DNA of 64,000 nt from Flavobacteriaceae bacterium EG-1 (lineage in GTDB: Bacteria; Bacteroidota; Bacteroidia; Flavobacteriales; Flavobacteriaceae): the NCBI RefSeq assembly GCF_009649685.1, contig NZ_WJPK01000002.1, positions 1 to 64,000 of the forward strand, given 5' to 3'. Positions 17,306-26,349 of the stretch are shown piece after piece. Numbering within the stretch: the stretch's first letter is position 1; each line of letters opens with the position of its first letter. The notes under the pieces were generated by a model. The model made no database searches and was not told the origin of the DNA. It saw only the letters and a list, made by a program, of their open reading frames with translations. The position numbers and the translations under genes were made by a program.

Positions 17306-19639
17306 ATGACTAAACGATTTATTCCTCTTATTATTTTTTGCGTTTTTATCATTTCTTGTCAAACGGAAACTAAAGTGAAAAACATTGTAAATTCAATTGA
17401 AGAATTTAATGACAGAGTAGCTAATATTCAACCTGGAGACAGCATCATTCTAGCAAATGGTATCTGGAAAAACACAGAACTATTGTTTGAGGCTAATGGT
17501 ACAGCAGAAAAACCAATTACACTTATTGCAGAGGAAAAAGGAAAAGTATTTTTAGAGGGCGAATCTAATTTAAGAATTGCAGGCAACTATTTAATAGTAA
17601 AAGGACTCGTTTTCAAAAATGGTTACACGCCAACAAACGCTGTAATTTCATTTAGAAAAAATAGAGAAAAAATGGCAAATAATAGTCGACTCACCGAATG
17701 TGTTATCGATAATTACAACAACCCTGAAAGACAAGTACAAGATTATTGGATTACGATTTATGGTAAAAACAATAGAATTGACCATAACCATATTTCTGGC
17801 AAAAAGAATTTAGGAGTAACGATGATTGTTGGTTTAGACACAGAAGGTAGTCGCGAGAATAACCATAAAATAGACCACAATTATTTTGGCCCTCGACCGA
17901 CTTACGGCAATAATGGCGGAGAAACTTTAAGAATTGGAACCAGTCATCATGCACTTGAAAATTCTAATACTTTAGTTGAGTCCAATTACTTTGACAGAAC
18001 CAATGGTGAGCACGAAATTATATCTAATAAATCGTGTCAAAACACATTTAAGTACAACACCTTTTTCGAATGCACTGGAACCTTAACTATGCGTCATGGT
18101 AATGAAACTTTAGTAGACGGCAATGTATTTATTGGCAATGGCAAACCAAGTACAGGAGGCATCCGAGTAATAAACGAAAAACAAACAGTTACCAATAATT
18201 ATCATATTGGTTTAACTGGCTATCGATTTAGAGGTGCATTTGTAATGATGAATGGTGTTCCGAATTCTCCACCAAACCGTTATGTTCCAGTAATAGATTC
18301 TAAAGTAAATAACAATACATTTATTAATTGCGAAAATATCCTTTTTGGAGCTGGCAGTGATCAGGAAAGAAGTCAAGCACCAAAAACCTCAGAATTCTCA
18401 GAAAACATAATCTATAATAACACTAAGAAAAACATATTTACAATTGATGATGATATTAGTGGCATTAAATTCTCGGGCAACATTCTTGGTAAGAATTCCG
18501 AAACGAGTATTAAAGAAGGTTTTGAAAATTCAGATATAAAACTAACAGAAAACGAACAAGGTTTTTTAATTCCAATTTCGGACAAGATAAAAACCGAAGT
18601 TAAAATAAGCGCGAATATTGCTACAAAAGATAATACCGGAACAACCTGGTATTCTAAGGATGACACTGATATTGCTTTAAATTCAGGTAATACTCTTAAA
18701 GTTGAAGCCGGAATAAACACCCTGTATGAAATTGTAAAACAATCTAAAGCCGGTGATATTATTGAATTAGAAGAAGATGGCACGTATTTAATAACTAAAG
18801 CTGTAAAAATAAAACATCCATTAACTTTTAAATCAATAGGACAAAAAAAAGCTACTATTTTATTTGAACGCATGATGGCTTTCGAAATTCAAAACGGTGG
18901 AAGTTTATCCTTAGAAAACATCACTTTTGATGGAACTAAATCGCCAGATTATGCAGGTAACTCGGTTATTAGTACTAGTAAGAACTCCATGATTGACAAT
19001 TATAAACTGTTTGTAAATAAGTGTGAATTCAAAGATATGATAGTAAATCATTCATTTGATGTTTTACGAGTATCCAAAGGCACCTTTGCTGACACTATCA
19101 GCATTCAAAATTCAACATTTAAGAATATTTCAGGAGGCATTGCTGCTTTAGACAAAGAAACTGATGACATAGGCGCTTACAATGTAGAGTATTTCTTAAT
19201 GAAAAATAACACTTTCACTGATTTACAGGGCGCAGCACTAAGATTATATAGAGGAGGTAAGGATGAGAGCACCTTTGGTCCATTTTTAGAAATAGATCAC
19301 AATGTATTTGATAATGTTGGACATGGAAAGAAAAATAAATATCAATCAACTATATCATTATATGGCGTTCAAGAAACAGACATAAGAGATAATATATTTC
19401 AAAACAGTAAAGCCATTAATATGCATTTAGTAGTTGGCGAACCTATTGTTAAAGTAAGAAATAATACCTTAAGCAACACCGAAAAACTAAAGGTAACTGG
19501 TGATCAGGAATATCTTGTAGAAAACCAATGGAATTTGGTGCCGAAATTCTCAGATAATTCTTCTTATATATTAGATGAAAATTCTCCCCTAAAAGGTAAA
19601 GCTACTGACGGATTAGATTTAGGAATTATAAAAAAATAA
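17306..19639 (+). CDS. PL6-family polysaccharide lyase (alginate lyase type), two-domain lipoprotein
   Basis: A 777-residue lipoprotein (lipobox FIISC, Cys18) with two right-handed beta-helix domains. Residues about 25-400 are the PL6/chondroitinase-B catalytic domain, and about 450-777 a second helix, as in two-domain alginate lyases of the AlyGC type. The catalytic pair is present with the family spacing of 21 residues: Lys242 (IISNKSC) and Arg263 (LTMRHGN). The preceding NGEHEI carries acidic residues at the calcium site. The enzyme cleaves uronate polymers by beta-elimination, leaving 4,5-unsaturated ends; alginate is the best-supported substrate because PL17 and kdgF follow (4-nt and 20-nt gaps). 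It is first in the operon and has the shared operator just upstream. Surface or periplasmic anchoring is inferred. Confidence 0.9.
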   Translation: MTKRFIPLIIFCVFIISCQTETKVKNIVNSIEEFNDRVANIQPGDSIILANGIWKNTELLFEANGTAEKPITLIAEEKGKVFLEGESNLRIAGNYLIVKGLVFKNGYTPTNAVISFRKNREKMANNSRLTECVIDNYNNPERQVQDYWITIYGKNNRIDHNHISGKKNLGVTMIVGLDTEGSRENNHKIDHNYFGPRPTYGNNGGETLRIGTSHHALENSNTLVESNYFDRTNGEHEIISNKSCQNTFKYNTFFECTGTLTMRHGNETLVDGNVFIGNGKPSTGGIRVINEKQTVTNNYHIGLTGYRFRGAFVMMNGVPNSPPNRYVPVIDSKVNNNTFINCENILFGAGSDQERSQAPKTSEFSENIIYNNTKKNIFTIDDDISGIKFSGNILGKNSETSIKEGFENSDIKLTENEQGFLIPISDKIKTEVKISANIATKDNTGTTWYSKDDTDIALNSGNTLKVEAGINTLYEIVKQSKAGDIIELEEDGTYLITKAVKIKHPLTFKSIGQKKATILFERMMAFEIQNGGSLSLENITFDGTKSPDYAGNSVISTSKNSMIDNYKLFVNKCEFKDMIVNHSFDVLRVSKGTFADTISIQNSTFKNISGGIAALDKETDDIGAYNVEYFLMKNNTFTDLQGAALRLYRGGKDESTFGPFLEIDHNVFDNVGHGKKNKYQSTISLYGVQETDIRDNIFQNSKAINMHLVVGEPIVKVRNNTLSNTEKLKVTGDQEYLVENQWNLVPKFSDNSSYILDENSPLKGKATDGLDLGIIKK

Positions 19640-19643
19640 ACTA

Positions 19644-21890
19644 ATGATATTAAGAAATCAAAATAGTGTAAAAAAAATAATACTATTAGGGATTTTACTA
19701 TTAGTCTTAGCCCCGATGAATTTAAGCTCTCAAGAACACCCGAATTTAATTTTGACTAAAAATGGGGTCGAAAAAATTAGAAAAGAATTAGGAAAAGTTC
19801 CCCTTTTTGACAACTCTTTAAATAAAATAAAGCAAGAAGTTGAAATTGAAATTGCTTTAGGTATTGACACACCAATCCCTAAAGATTATTCGGGAGGCTA
19901 TACTCACGAAAGGCACAAAACCAACTTTATAATATTACAAAAGGCAGGAGTTTTATACCAAATTCTTGAAGATGAAAAGTATGCTAAATATGTAAAAGAC
20001 ATGTTAATGCATTACGAAGCATTATACAAAACACTCCCCTTACACCCAAAAACAAGATCGTATGCTAGAGGTAAATTATTCTGGCAGTGTTTAAATGACT
20101 CTAATTGGTTGGTGTATGTAAGCCAGGCATATGACTGCATCTATAACTATTTAACAGAAGAAGAACGCAATAAACTAGAAACAAATCTATTCAGACCATT
20201 TGCGAATCACATTTCAATAGACAGTCCACAATTCTATCAAAGAGTGCACAATCATAGCACTTGGGGGAATGCTGCTGTTGGAATGATAGGTTTGGTAATG
20301 AATGATCAGGAATTAGTGGATCGTGCTTTATACGGTATTAAAGGGGTAAATTTAGATACTAATGCTAAAGATGATGATGGAGGTTTTTTAAACAAAAATG
20401 GAAAAGCAGGTTTTTTAGCAAATATAGAAGAACCCTTTTCACCAGATGGGTATTATAATGAAGGCCCATACTACCAGCGCTATGCCATGTATCCTTTTTT
20501 AATTTTTGCAGAAGCACTGCATAATGTAAAACCAGAATTAAAAATATTCGATTACAAAGAAGGTGTACTTTTAAAGTCAATCAACGCCTTATTAAACTTG
20601 TCTGATGCCGATGGAGAATTCTTCCCACTTAATGATGGCCAAAAAGGAATGTCATATTTCAACAGTGCCCTAATTACAGCAGTTGATATTTCATATTATT
20701 TTGGAGAAAAGAATCCCGGTTTATTATCAATTGCAAAGGAACAAGGAGAAGTTTTATTAGATGACTCTGGACTAGCAGTCGCTCTTGGAGTTAAAAATGG
20801 CGATGACAAACCATTCACCAAAAAATCGATAAACTTATCTGACGGTCCAAATGGCAAACAAGGGGGGGTAGCAATTTTAAGAAATGAAAATATAGAGTTG
20901 GTCTTTAAATATGCTACCCAAGGATCAAGTCATGGACATTATGACAAACTTTCGTATTCGCTATATGAAAAAGGTGATGAAATTATTCAAGATTACGGTC
21001 TTGCTCGATTTGTAAATATTGAACAAAAAGGTGGAGGCAATTACTTAAAAGAAAACAAAACATGGGCCAAACAAACTATAGCCCATAATACAATTACTCA
21101 AAATGAAACCTCACACTTTAATGGTAAATATGAAATAGGCAGCAAGTACCATTCAGAACTTCAATTTTATGATGATACCGACCCGAAAATTCAAATAGTC
21201 AGTGCTAATGAAAAAAACGCTTATCCGGGCACCGAAATGCAAAGGACTATGGCTCTTATTAAGGATGATAATATCTCCAAACCTTTTTTATTAGACATTA
21301 TGAAAATAAGTGCCAATAAAGAGAATCAATATGACTTTCCATACTATTTTATGGGTCAAGTAATTGAAACTAATTTTGATTATCAAAGCCCAACATCCTT
21401 AAACGTATTAGGTGCAAACAATGGCTACCAACATTTATATGTAGAAGGAAAAGGAAAAGCATCTTCTGAAAACACTAAATTTTCATGGTTAGGAAATGGT
21501 AAATTTTATTCTCTAACAATGGCAACTAACACAGGAGACGAACTTATTTTAACTAGACTTGGTGCTAACGATCCAGAATTTAATTTAAGGAGAGATGCTG
21601 CATTAATGATTCGAAGAAAGAATTCTAAAAATTCAATCTTCGTTTCAATTATAGAATCGCATGGCGGTTATAGTCCTGTTACCGAATCTGCAACTAATTC
21701 TAAAACTAGTATTAAGGAAATAAGCGTAATTTTAGATTCTGAAAATTATACAGCTATTAAAATAACAACCACAAAAGACATTGTTAAGTACTTTATAATG
21801 GCAAATACCAACCCTTCAAAAGAAGCAAAGCACAAAATAAAAATTAATGATAAGAATTATTCTTGGACAGGTTCTTATTACTATAAATAA
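19644..21890 (+). CDS. PL17-family oligoalginate lyase (heparinase II/III fold)
   Basis: A 748-residue secreted enzyme. The N-terminus is a signal peptide (about residues 10-29, ending LSSQ). An alpha/alpha toroid (about 35-370) is followed by an antiparallel beta-sandwich with the heparinase II/III signature. Active-site features match characterised PL17 exolytic oligoalginate lyases: Asn203-His204 (RVHNHSTWGN), the tyrosine-rich EGPYYQRYAMYPF (273-285), and a His in SSHGHYDKLSY (427-437). It would release unsaturated monouronate from alginate oligomers made by the PL6 lyase encoded 4 nt upstream. The next gene, kdgF, acts on that monomer, so the operon order mirrors the pathway. The length is typical. 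Specificity for mannuronate-rich chains is common in PL17 but not shown here. Confidence 0.9.
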   Translation: MILRNQNSVKKIILLGILLLVLAPMNLSSQEHPNLILTKNGVEKIRKELGKVPLFDNSLNKIKQEVEIEIALGIDTPIPKDYSGGYTHERHKTNFIILQKAGVLYQILEDEKYAKYVKDMLMHYEALYKTLPLHPKTRSYARGKLFWQCLNDSNWLVYVSQAYDCIYNYLTEEERNKLETNLFRPFANHISIDSPQFYQRVHNHSTWGNAAVGMIGLVMNDQELVDRALYGIKGVNLDTNAKDDDGGFLNKNGKAGFLANIEEPFSPDGYYNEGPYYQRYAMYPFLIFAEALHNVKPELKIFDYKEGVLLKSINALLNLSDADGEFFPLNDGQKGMSYFNSALITAVDISYYFGEKNPGLLSIAKEQGEVLLDDSGLAVALGVKNGDDKPFTKKSINLSDGPNGKQGGVAILRNENIELVFKYATQGSSHGHYDKLSYSLYEKGDEIIQDYGLARFVNIEQKGGGNYLKENKTWAKQTIAHNTITQNETSHFNGKYEIGSKYHSELQFYDDTDPKIQIVSANEKNAYPGTEMQRTMALIKDDNISKPFLLDIMKISANKENQYDFPYYFMGQVIETNFDYQSPTSLNVLGANNGYQHLYVEGKGKASSENTKFSWLGNGKFYSLTMATNTGDELILTRLGANDPEFNLRRDAALMIRRKNSKNSIFVSIIESHGGYSPVTESATNSKTSIKEISVILDSENYTAIKITTTKDIVKYFIMANTNPSKEAKHKIKINDKNYSWTGSYYYK

Positions 21891-21910
21891 AAACAAATAA
21901 ATTTGAAATT

Positions 21911-22285
21911 ATGAAAAGATTTAGTGAAAAATATGTTATCTCAAAAGACATGGAATGGGAAGAACTTGGTGGTGGAGTATCAAGAAAGTTCTTAGGTTAC
22001 GACAACCAAATAATGATGGTTAAAGTAAAATTTGAGAAAGGAGCATTGGGTACACCACATCAACATTTTCATACCCAAGCAACCTATTGTGTTTCTGGTA
22101 AATTTGAATTTGAAGTTGATGGTGAGAAAAAAATTGTAGAAGGCGGAGATGGAATATATATAGAACCTAACTTATTACATAGTGCTATTTGCCTAGAAGA
22201 AGGTATTCTTATTGACACATTTAGCCCTGTACGAGAAGATTTCTTAAGTGGTGATGCAGTATCTTATTTTGGAGATAAGTCTTAA
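21911..22285 (+). CDS. kdgF: KdgF-like cupin: unsaturated uronate ring opening
   Basis: A 124-residue single-domain cupin. The metal-binding motif is clear: His50, His52, His54 and Gln56 in TPHQHFHTQATYCVSG, with a later His90 in EPNLLHSAI. This spacing matches KdgF proteins, which convert 4,5-unsaturated galacturonate or the unsaturated monouronate from alginate to the linear keto sugar (DKI or DEH). It is the third gene of the PL6-PL17-kdgF operon, 20 nt after PL17, and lacks a signal peptide, so it should act in the cytoplasm on imported monomer. A strong terminator follows at 22504-22535. The family-level assignment rests on the motif and position; other small cupins share the fold. Confidence 0.87.
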   Translation: MKRFSEKYVISKDMEWEELGGGVSRKFLGYDNQIMMVKVKFEKGALGTPHQHFHTQATYCVSGKFEFEVDGEKKIVEGGDGIYIEPNLLHSAICLEEGILIDTFSPVREDFLSGDAVSYFGDKS

Positions 22286-22721
22286 GTAGAAGTAAGCAGT
22301 ATTTTGCATGAATTGCTGAAAAACTTTTAAGAAATAACAATGGGGCAATTCTTTCAACATGATTTTATTTTGAGTCACTTTAATAAAAGACAAAAACCTA
22401 ACAGATACGGTTGTCTCTACTTACTCCTCTTATTAGATGAATGATAATCAGTTAAAGCCATAGATAATTTATTGGTTTTGCTTTATTAAATTATATTAAA
22501 AACAATGCGGAAATCTGTTAGATTTCCGCATTTTTCTATTCTTAAATTGCTCTTTATAATAAACTATTTTCCTATAAAGCTTACAGAATACAAAATATTT
22601 AGAAGTTAAGAATCATACAAACATCATTGAAAAAATTTCCTCTTCAATTGAATACTTGTAATGCATTATATACTTAATATTCGTATGTATTGCCACCGTA
22701 ATTTCAAAAATAATTCTGGTC
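22286..22721. other. Gene-free region downstream of kdgF
   Basis: The 436 bases hold one strong terminator (22504-22535) and otherwise only AT-rich sequence without a credible ORF. The convergent LRR gene ends at 22722. Confidence 0.6.
22504..22535 (+). terminator. Strong terminator of the PL6-PL17-kdgF operon
   Basis: AATGCGGAAATC (22504-22515) pairs perfectly with GATTTCCGCATT (22521-22532) over a five-base loop, and the T-run follows. It lies 219 nt past the kdgF stop codon, leaving a long 3' untranslated region. Confidence 0.8.
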
Positions 22722-23618
22722 CTATTCAACAGCAATAGCACTATAACTATTATCAAAATTTTCAGGTAAAATAACATCTCCTGCCTTCAAAATTGCGCCA
22801 TTACTCCCTAGCCAATTACCCGATATTCCATTGGGTAAAATAAAACCAGTAAAATCACCATTTATTTTAAAATTATTCTCTCCAATAAACCTTAGTCCAT
22901 CTGGCAAATCTATCTGAGTTAGACGATTAGCAAGAAAAGCACTATGCCCAATAGACTCTAATCCAGCTGGTAGATTTATACTAGTTAATCGATTATCTCG
23001 AAAAGCGCTGGCTTCAATCGTAATTAACCTATCAGGTAAATTCACATTTATTAAAAAGTTAACATTAAATGCACTCTCTTCTATAACTTTAAGATTAGGA
23101 GGAAAATTCACATGGGTAATTCGATTATTCTGAAAAGCAAAATCACCGATAGAGGTAAGAGCACTAGGTAAATCTATCTTGATTAAACTGTTATCTCTAA
23201 ATGCACTACTTTCAATGGTTGTTAATCCCATGGGCAAGTTGACACTTATTAAGTTATTGACTCCAAAACAACTCTTTTTTATTGTTGTAATTCCAGAAGG
23301 CAAATCTAAACTGGTTAGGCTATTATGCTCAAAAGCAGCCTCCCCAATAAACGTAAGTTTTTCAGGAAATTCAACACTAGCTAAATTTTTATCTCGAAAA
23401 ACCTTCTCACCAATTCCAGTAACTATTTGCCCATTTAATTTTTTCGGGATAATGATATTCGGTTGATAATTACCCCCTTTGACGTTAGTAAGGGTTGTAG
23501 ATGTTATTATTCCGTTTACTACTGTTATATCAGAAGGGTTTAAAGTATAAAGTATTTGCGAGTTACCGACAAAGCCAATTGCAAACAAAATAATTGCACT
23601 TAATATATTTCTTTGCAT
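22722..23618 (-). CDS. Secreted BspA-type leucine-rich repeat protein
   Basis: A 298-residue secreted protein. After a signal peptide (residues 1-20, ending GNSQ) and a short lead-in domain, residues about 65-255 consist of roughly nine 23-residue LRR_5 (BspA/Treponema pallidum type) repeats of the form LxxIGxxAFxxNxLxSVxLPxG. These fold into a solenoid used for protein or surface interactions. The last 40 residues do not fit the repeat and there is no obvious sorting domain. The gene lies 122 nt downstream of the Gfo/Idh-SSS-unknown operon on the same strand, so it may be read through from that promoter, but the distance leaves this open. No catalytic motif was seen. Confidence 0.85.
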   Translation of the reverse strand: MQRNILSAIILFAIGFVGNSQILYTLNPSDITVVNGIITSTTLTNVKGGNYQPNIIIPKKLNGQIVTGIGEKVFRDKNLASVEFPEKLTFIGEAAFEHNSLTSLDLPSGITTIKKSCFGVNNLISVNLPMGLTTIESSAFRDNSLIKIDLPSALTSIGDFAFQNNRITHVNFPPNLKVIEESAFNVNFLINVNLPDRLITIEASAFRDNRLTSINLPAGLESIGHSAFLANRLTQIDLPDGLRFIGENNFKINGDFTGFILPNGISGNWLGSNGAILKAGDVILPENFDNSYSAIAVE

Positions 23619-23740
23619 AATATTTCTAAATTTAAGTTTGAAAACAGGTTAATTTCTACATTTAATAGCACGTTTATTCTAACTTTACTAAAAGGCACTT
23701 ACATATATTAACGAATGAATCCTAATATGTATCGTTCTAA

Positions 23741-24571
23741 TTATTGCTCAAGCACTTGTCGTAAAACATTTTCAATAGTGGAATATTCCGTAGACTCAAC
23801 AAAGCCAATTGAAAAGGTTTGTACTGTTGACAAATGTTTAGTTGTTTCTTCTCCATTTTGTCTTCCAAAACCAAGTACAGTCATATCCGGTCGGCTCACA
23901 TAGTTATCTGGTATATCATCATCCTCATGATGGAGAATATAAAGCAATCTTGTAGATTTCTGATCACCAAAAGCCATCCATTCTGGATAAGGTAAATCTC
24001 CTTTGAAAGGCTCATCAATTGAATGTTTTAAATTATCTATAGAAGCATACCAATAGTCTGTTTCATCCATTTCACCATAGGGAACACCTTCATATTGCAC
24101 CCAGTAATGATATCCTTTACTAATTTTAGTCATTGTAAAGTCACAACGGTTTGGATAAAAATCCCACTGTCCAATCCATTGCTTATTATTTGATGTAAAA
24201 GTTATACGTACATGAGTATCAGTTTCTATATCAACGACTGAACTTGATGGGTCTGTTCCAGCATTCATAGCATGAAAATAACTACCATCTTGCTTGTGTA
24301 TAGCATTAGGAAATCCTCTATATTCTCCTTTATGTGCAGAACCTTTCTTATTATGAAAACCTATCCAATCAACCCCTTCTTTGTCGAGCATACTAGAAAG
24401 ACCTCCACCTTCTTTTTCAAGATAATAAATCGAAACTGGTGTTGTTATGATGTATGCAGAAACACCTCCTGCAGATTCGTCTATACCATGAGTTAGTTTT
24501 ATTACCTGTGCTTCGCAAGAGAGCAGTATAACTAACATAAAAAGTAATGAACAAAATTTTCCAATATTCAT
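23741..24571 (-). CDS. Secreted protein of unrecognised family in the symporter operon
   Basis: I do not recognise this family. The 276-residue protein has an export signal with a Cys near its end (LVILLSCEAQV, Cys19), so it is probably a lipoprotein or secreted protein. The rest is rich in aromatic residues and beta-strand-like segments (GQWDFYPNRCDFTM, YHYWVQYEGVPYGEMDETDYWYA in two adjacent parts, RLLYILHHEDDDIPDNY), which would suit a carbohydrate-facing beta-sandwich such as a mutarotase or lyase fold. That is a guess from composition only. It is the third gene of a compact operon (9-nt gap from the SSS symporter, which is 11 nt after a Gfo/Idh oxidoreductase) that starts at the shared operator at 27642-27653. 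Its role may therefore be in uptake or processing of the symporter's substrate. Confidence 0.7.
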   Translation of the reverse strand: MNIGKFCSLLFMLVILLSCEAQVIKLTHGIDESAGGVSAYIITTPVSIYYLEKEGGGLSSMLDKEGVDWIGFHNKKGSAHKGEYRGFPNAIHKQDGSYFHAMNAGTDPSSSVVDIETDTHVRITFTSNNKQWIGQWDFYPNRCDFTMTKISKGYHYWVQYEGVPYGEMDETDYWYASIDNLKHSIDEPFKGDLPYPEWMAFGDQKSTRLLYILHHEDDDIPDNYVSRPDMTVLGFGRQNGEETTKHLSTVQTFSIGFVESTEYSTIENVLRQVLEQ

Positions 24572-24580
24572 AGTTGTATT

Positions 24581-26338
24581 CTAACTAGTTGCAGATATCT
24601 TTTGTACAGCACTTCGTTTCAACAAAAATCCAATTATTGAAATAATAAGTGCACAAACCACAAACAAAATTCTACCCCAAAATGGATTAGGAATTAAACT
24701 CATTAGCAAAATTCCAATACTCATCACCATAACCATATTACCCAATTTTCGTCTTTGTTGTTGATCAACCTCATCTTGCTGGTCATCCGAAATAATTGGA
24801 GTTTCCAAATCCTCAAAAAAGCGGTCAGTTTCCAATTTATTCTTGTCTTTAGCTTCATTGTAAAATAACGAGGTTGCCCAGAAAAAACCACCCGTAACAA
24901 ATACATGACCAGCGATTGTAAGAATTATGTTCATATCGATGATCTCTCTTTTAGTGAGCGTTTCAATACCGAATAATGAAACAAAAACTTCCCCAGTAAT
25001 AACATTTGCAACTAGCCATGAAACTACTAACCCTACTGCAATTGTAGCCCAAGGTGCCCATTGAGGGGTTTTCTTTATAACAACTCCTAACAAAAGTGGC
25101 ACCATCATAGGCATTTGTATCATTGTTGAAACAGACATCATCAATTCAAACAAACTTAACTCTCTAAGCGAAGCGAAATATAAAGCGGCAACTATAACTC
25201 CAATACCACTTACAAAACTGACTAATTGACTAAGTCGCAGCAATTTCTTATCATCTGTCTGACGATTCCTTTTTGCAAGAAATGGCTGATAGATACTTCG
25301 AACAAAGATACCTGCGTTTTTATTCAATGCTGAATCCATAGAAGACATTGATGCTGCAAAAAGCCCCGCCATCAATAACCCAACTGTTCCAATTGGCATG
25401 GCATTTCTAGCAAATACGAGATAAACAGCATCAGCCGCTTTGCTTCCTAACTGAACATAGTCTGCCGGAGCATCTGGATAAAGTGTAGCGGCTGCCCATG
25501 GCGGAATAAACCAAATAATTGTTCCTACACCCATAAGTGTCATAGCAAGCAAGGCAGCTTTACGTGCATTGATAGAGTCTTTAGCATTCAAAAATCGAAA
25601 TGAATCATGAAGATTCATCATCGTAATAATTTGTTTCGGTAAAAAGAAAATAAACGTTCCTATTAATATTAATGGATAGTTCATATTAGGACCTATGAAA
25701 AATCCTCCAGGAAAATTATCAATCAGTTCAACTGGCCCTCCTACTTTCACAAGTGCAACTACAGCACATGCAATAGACACAACCGCAACCACTAAGGTTT
25801 GAACAAAATCTGATGCAACTACTCCCCATGCTCCAGAAAGTACAGACACAAATAATACAGTTAGCCCAATAGCAATAATAGTATATGAAATATCCGCATC
25901 AAAAACCGCACTTGTAAAAACCCCCAAAGCGTTTAACCAAACACCTGCATTTAAAAATGAAAACACAATCAATGCCCAAGAAAAAAAAGTCTCATTCTGT
26001 GGACCAAACCTTCTTTTTATCCCTTCTGTAGGTGTATCAACGCGCATTTGTCTAAATCGCTGAGAGAAATATGCCCACCCACAAAAGAATGCAAAGGTAT
26101 TGCCTAAGTAGACCGCACTAATTGCAAAACCATCAGCAAAGGCTTTTCCTGCCGCACCAGTAAATGTAACAGCTGAAAATTGAGCCATAAAAGCTGTTGA
26201 ACCTACCATCCACCACAACATTTTACCCCCTCCACGAAAATAATCACTCGTAGATTTACTAGCCATGCGCGAAAACACCACTCCGATAGCAAGTATTAAA
26301 ATAAAATAAAGGGCAATTACGAGATAGTCATAAAACAT
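24581..26338 (-). CDS. Sodium:solute symporter (SSS family)
   Basis: A 585-residue inner-membrane protein with about 14 predicted transmembrane segments, beginning MFYDYLVIALYFILILAIGV. Core SSS features are visible: the DYFRGGGKMLWWMVGSTAFMAQFS region in TM1-2, the GAAGKAF segment, and LLMAGLFAASMSSMDSALN in the unwound TM8 region that lines the sodium site (Ser-Ser-Met-Asp-Ser). A cytoplasmic acidic loop (about 480-535) precedes the last membrane segments. The family imports sugars, sugar acids or amino acids with Na+. Here it is the second gene of an operon with a Gfo/Idh oxidoreductase, under the hexuronate-type operator, so a monomeric uronate or related sugar acid is the favoured substrate (inference). 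Confidence 0.88.
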   Translation of the reverse strand: MFYDYLVIALYFILILAIGVVFSRMASKSTSDYFRGGGKMLWWMVGSTAFMAQFSAVTFTGAAGKAFADGFAISAVYLGNTFAFFCGWAYFSQRFRQMRVDTPTEGIKRRFGPQNETFFSWALIVFSFLNAGVWLNALGVFTSAVFDADISYTIIAIGLTVLFVSVLSGAWGVVASDFVQTLVVAVVSIACAVVALVKVGGPVELIDNFPGGFFIGPNMNYPLILIGTFIFFLPKQIITMMNLHDSFRFLNAKDSINARKAALLAMTLMGVGTIIWFIPPWAAATLYPDAPADYVQLGSKAADAVYLVFARNAMPIGTVGLLMAGLFAASMSSMDSALNKNAGIFVRSIYQPFLAKRNRQTDDKKLLRLSQLVSFVSGIGVIVAALYFASLRELSLFELMMSVSTMIQMPMMVPLLLGVVIKKTPQWAPWATIAVGLVVSWLVANVITGEVFVSLFGIETLTKREIIDMNIILTIAGHVFVTGGFFWATSLFYNEAKDKNKLETDRFFEDLETPIISDDQQDEVDQQQRRKLGNMVMVMSIGILLMSLIPNPFWGRILFVVCALIISIIGFLLKRSAVQKISATS

Positions 26339-26349
26339 GTAACATATTT

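Noticed and set aside
22722-23618. Tandem DNA repeat of about 69 bases
   Set aside because: The periodicity comes from the 23-residue LRR units of the encoded protein, with diverged DNA; no separate repeat element is needed.
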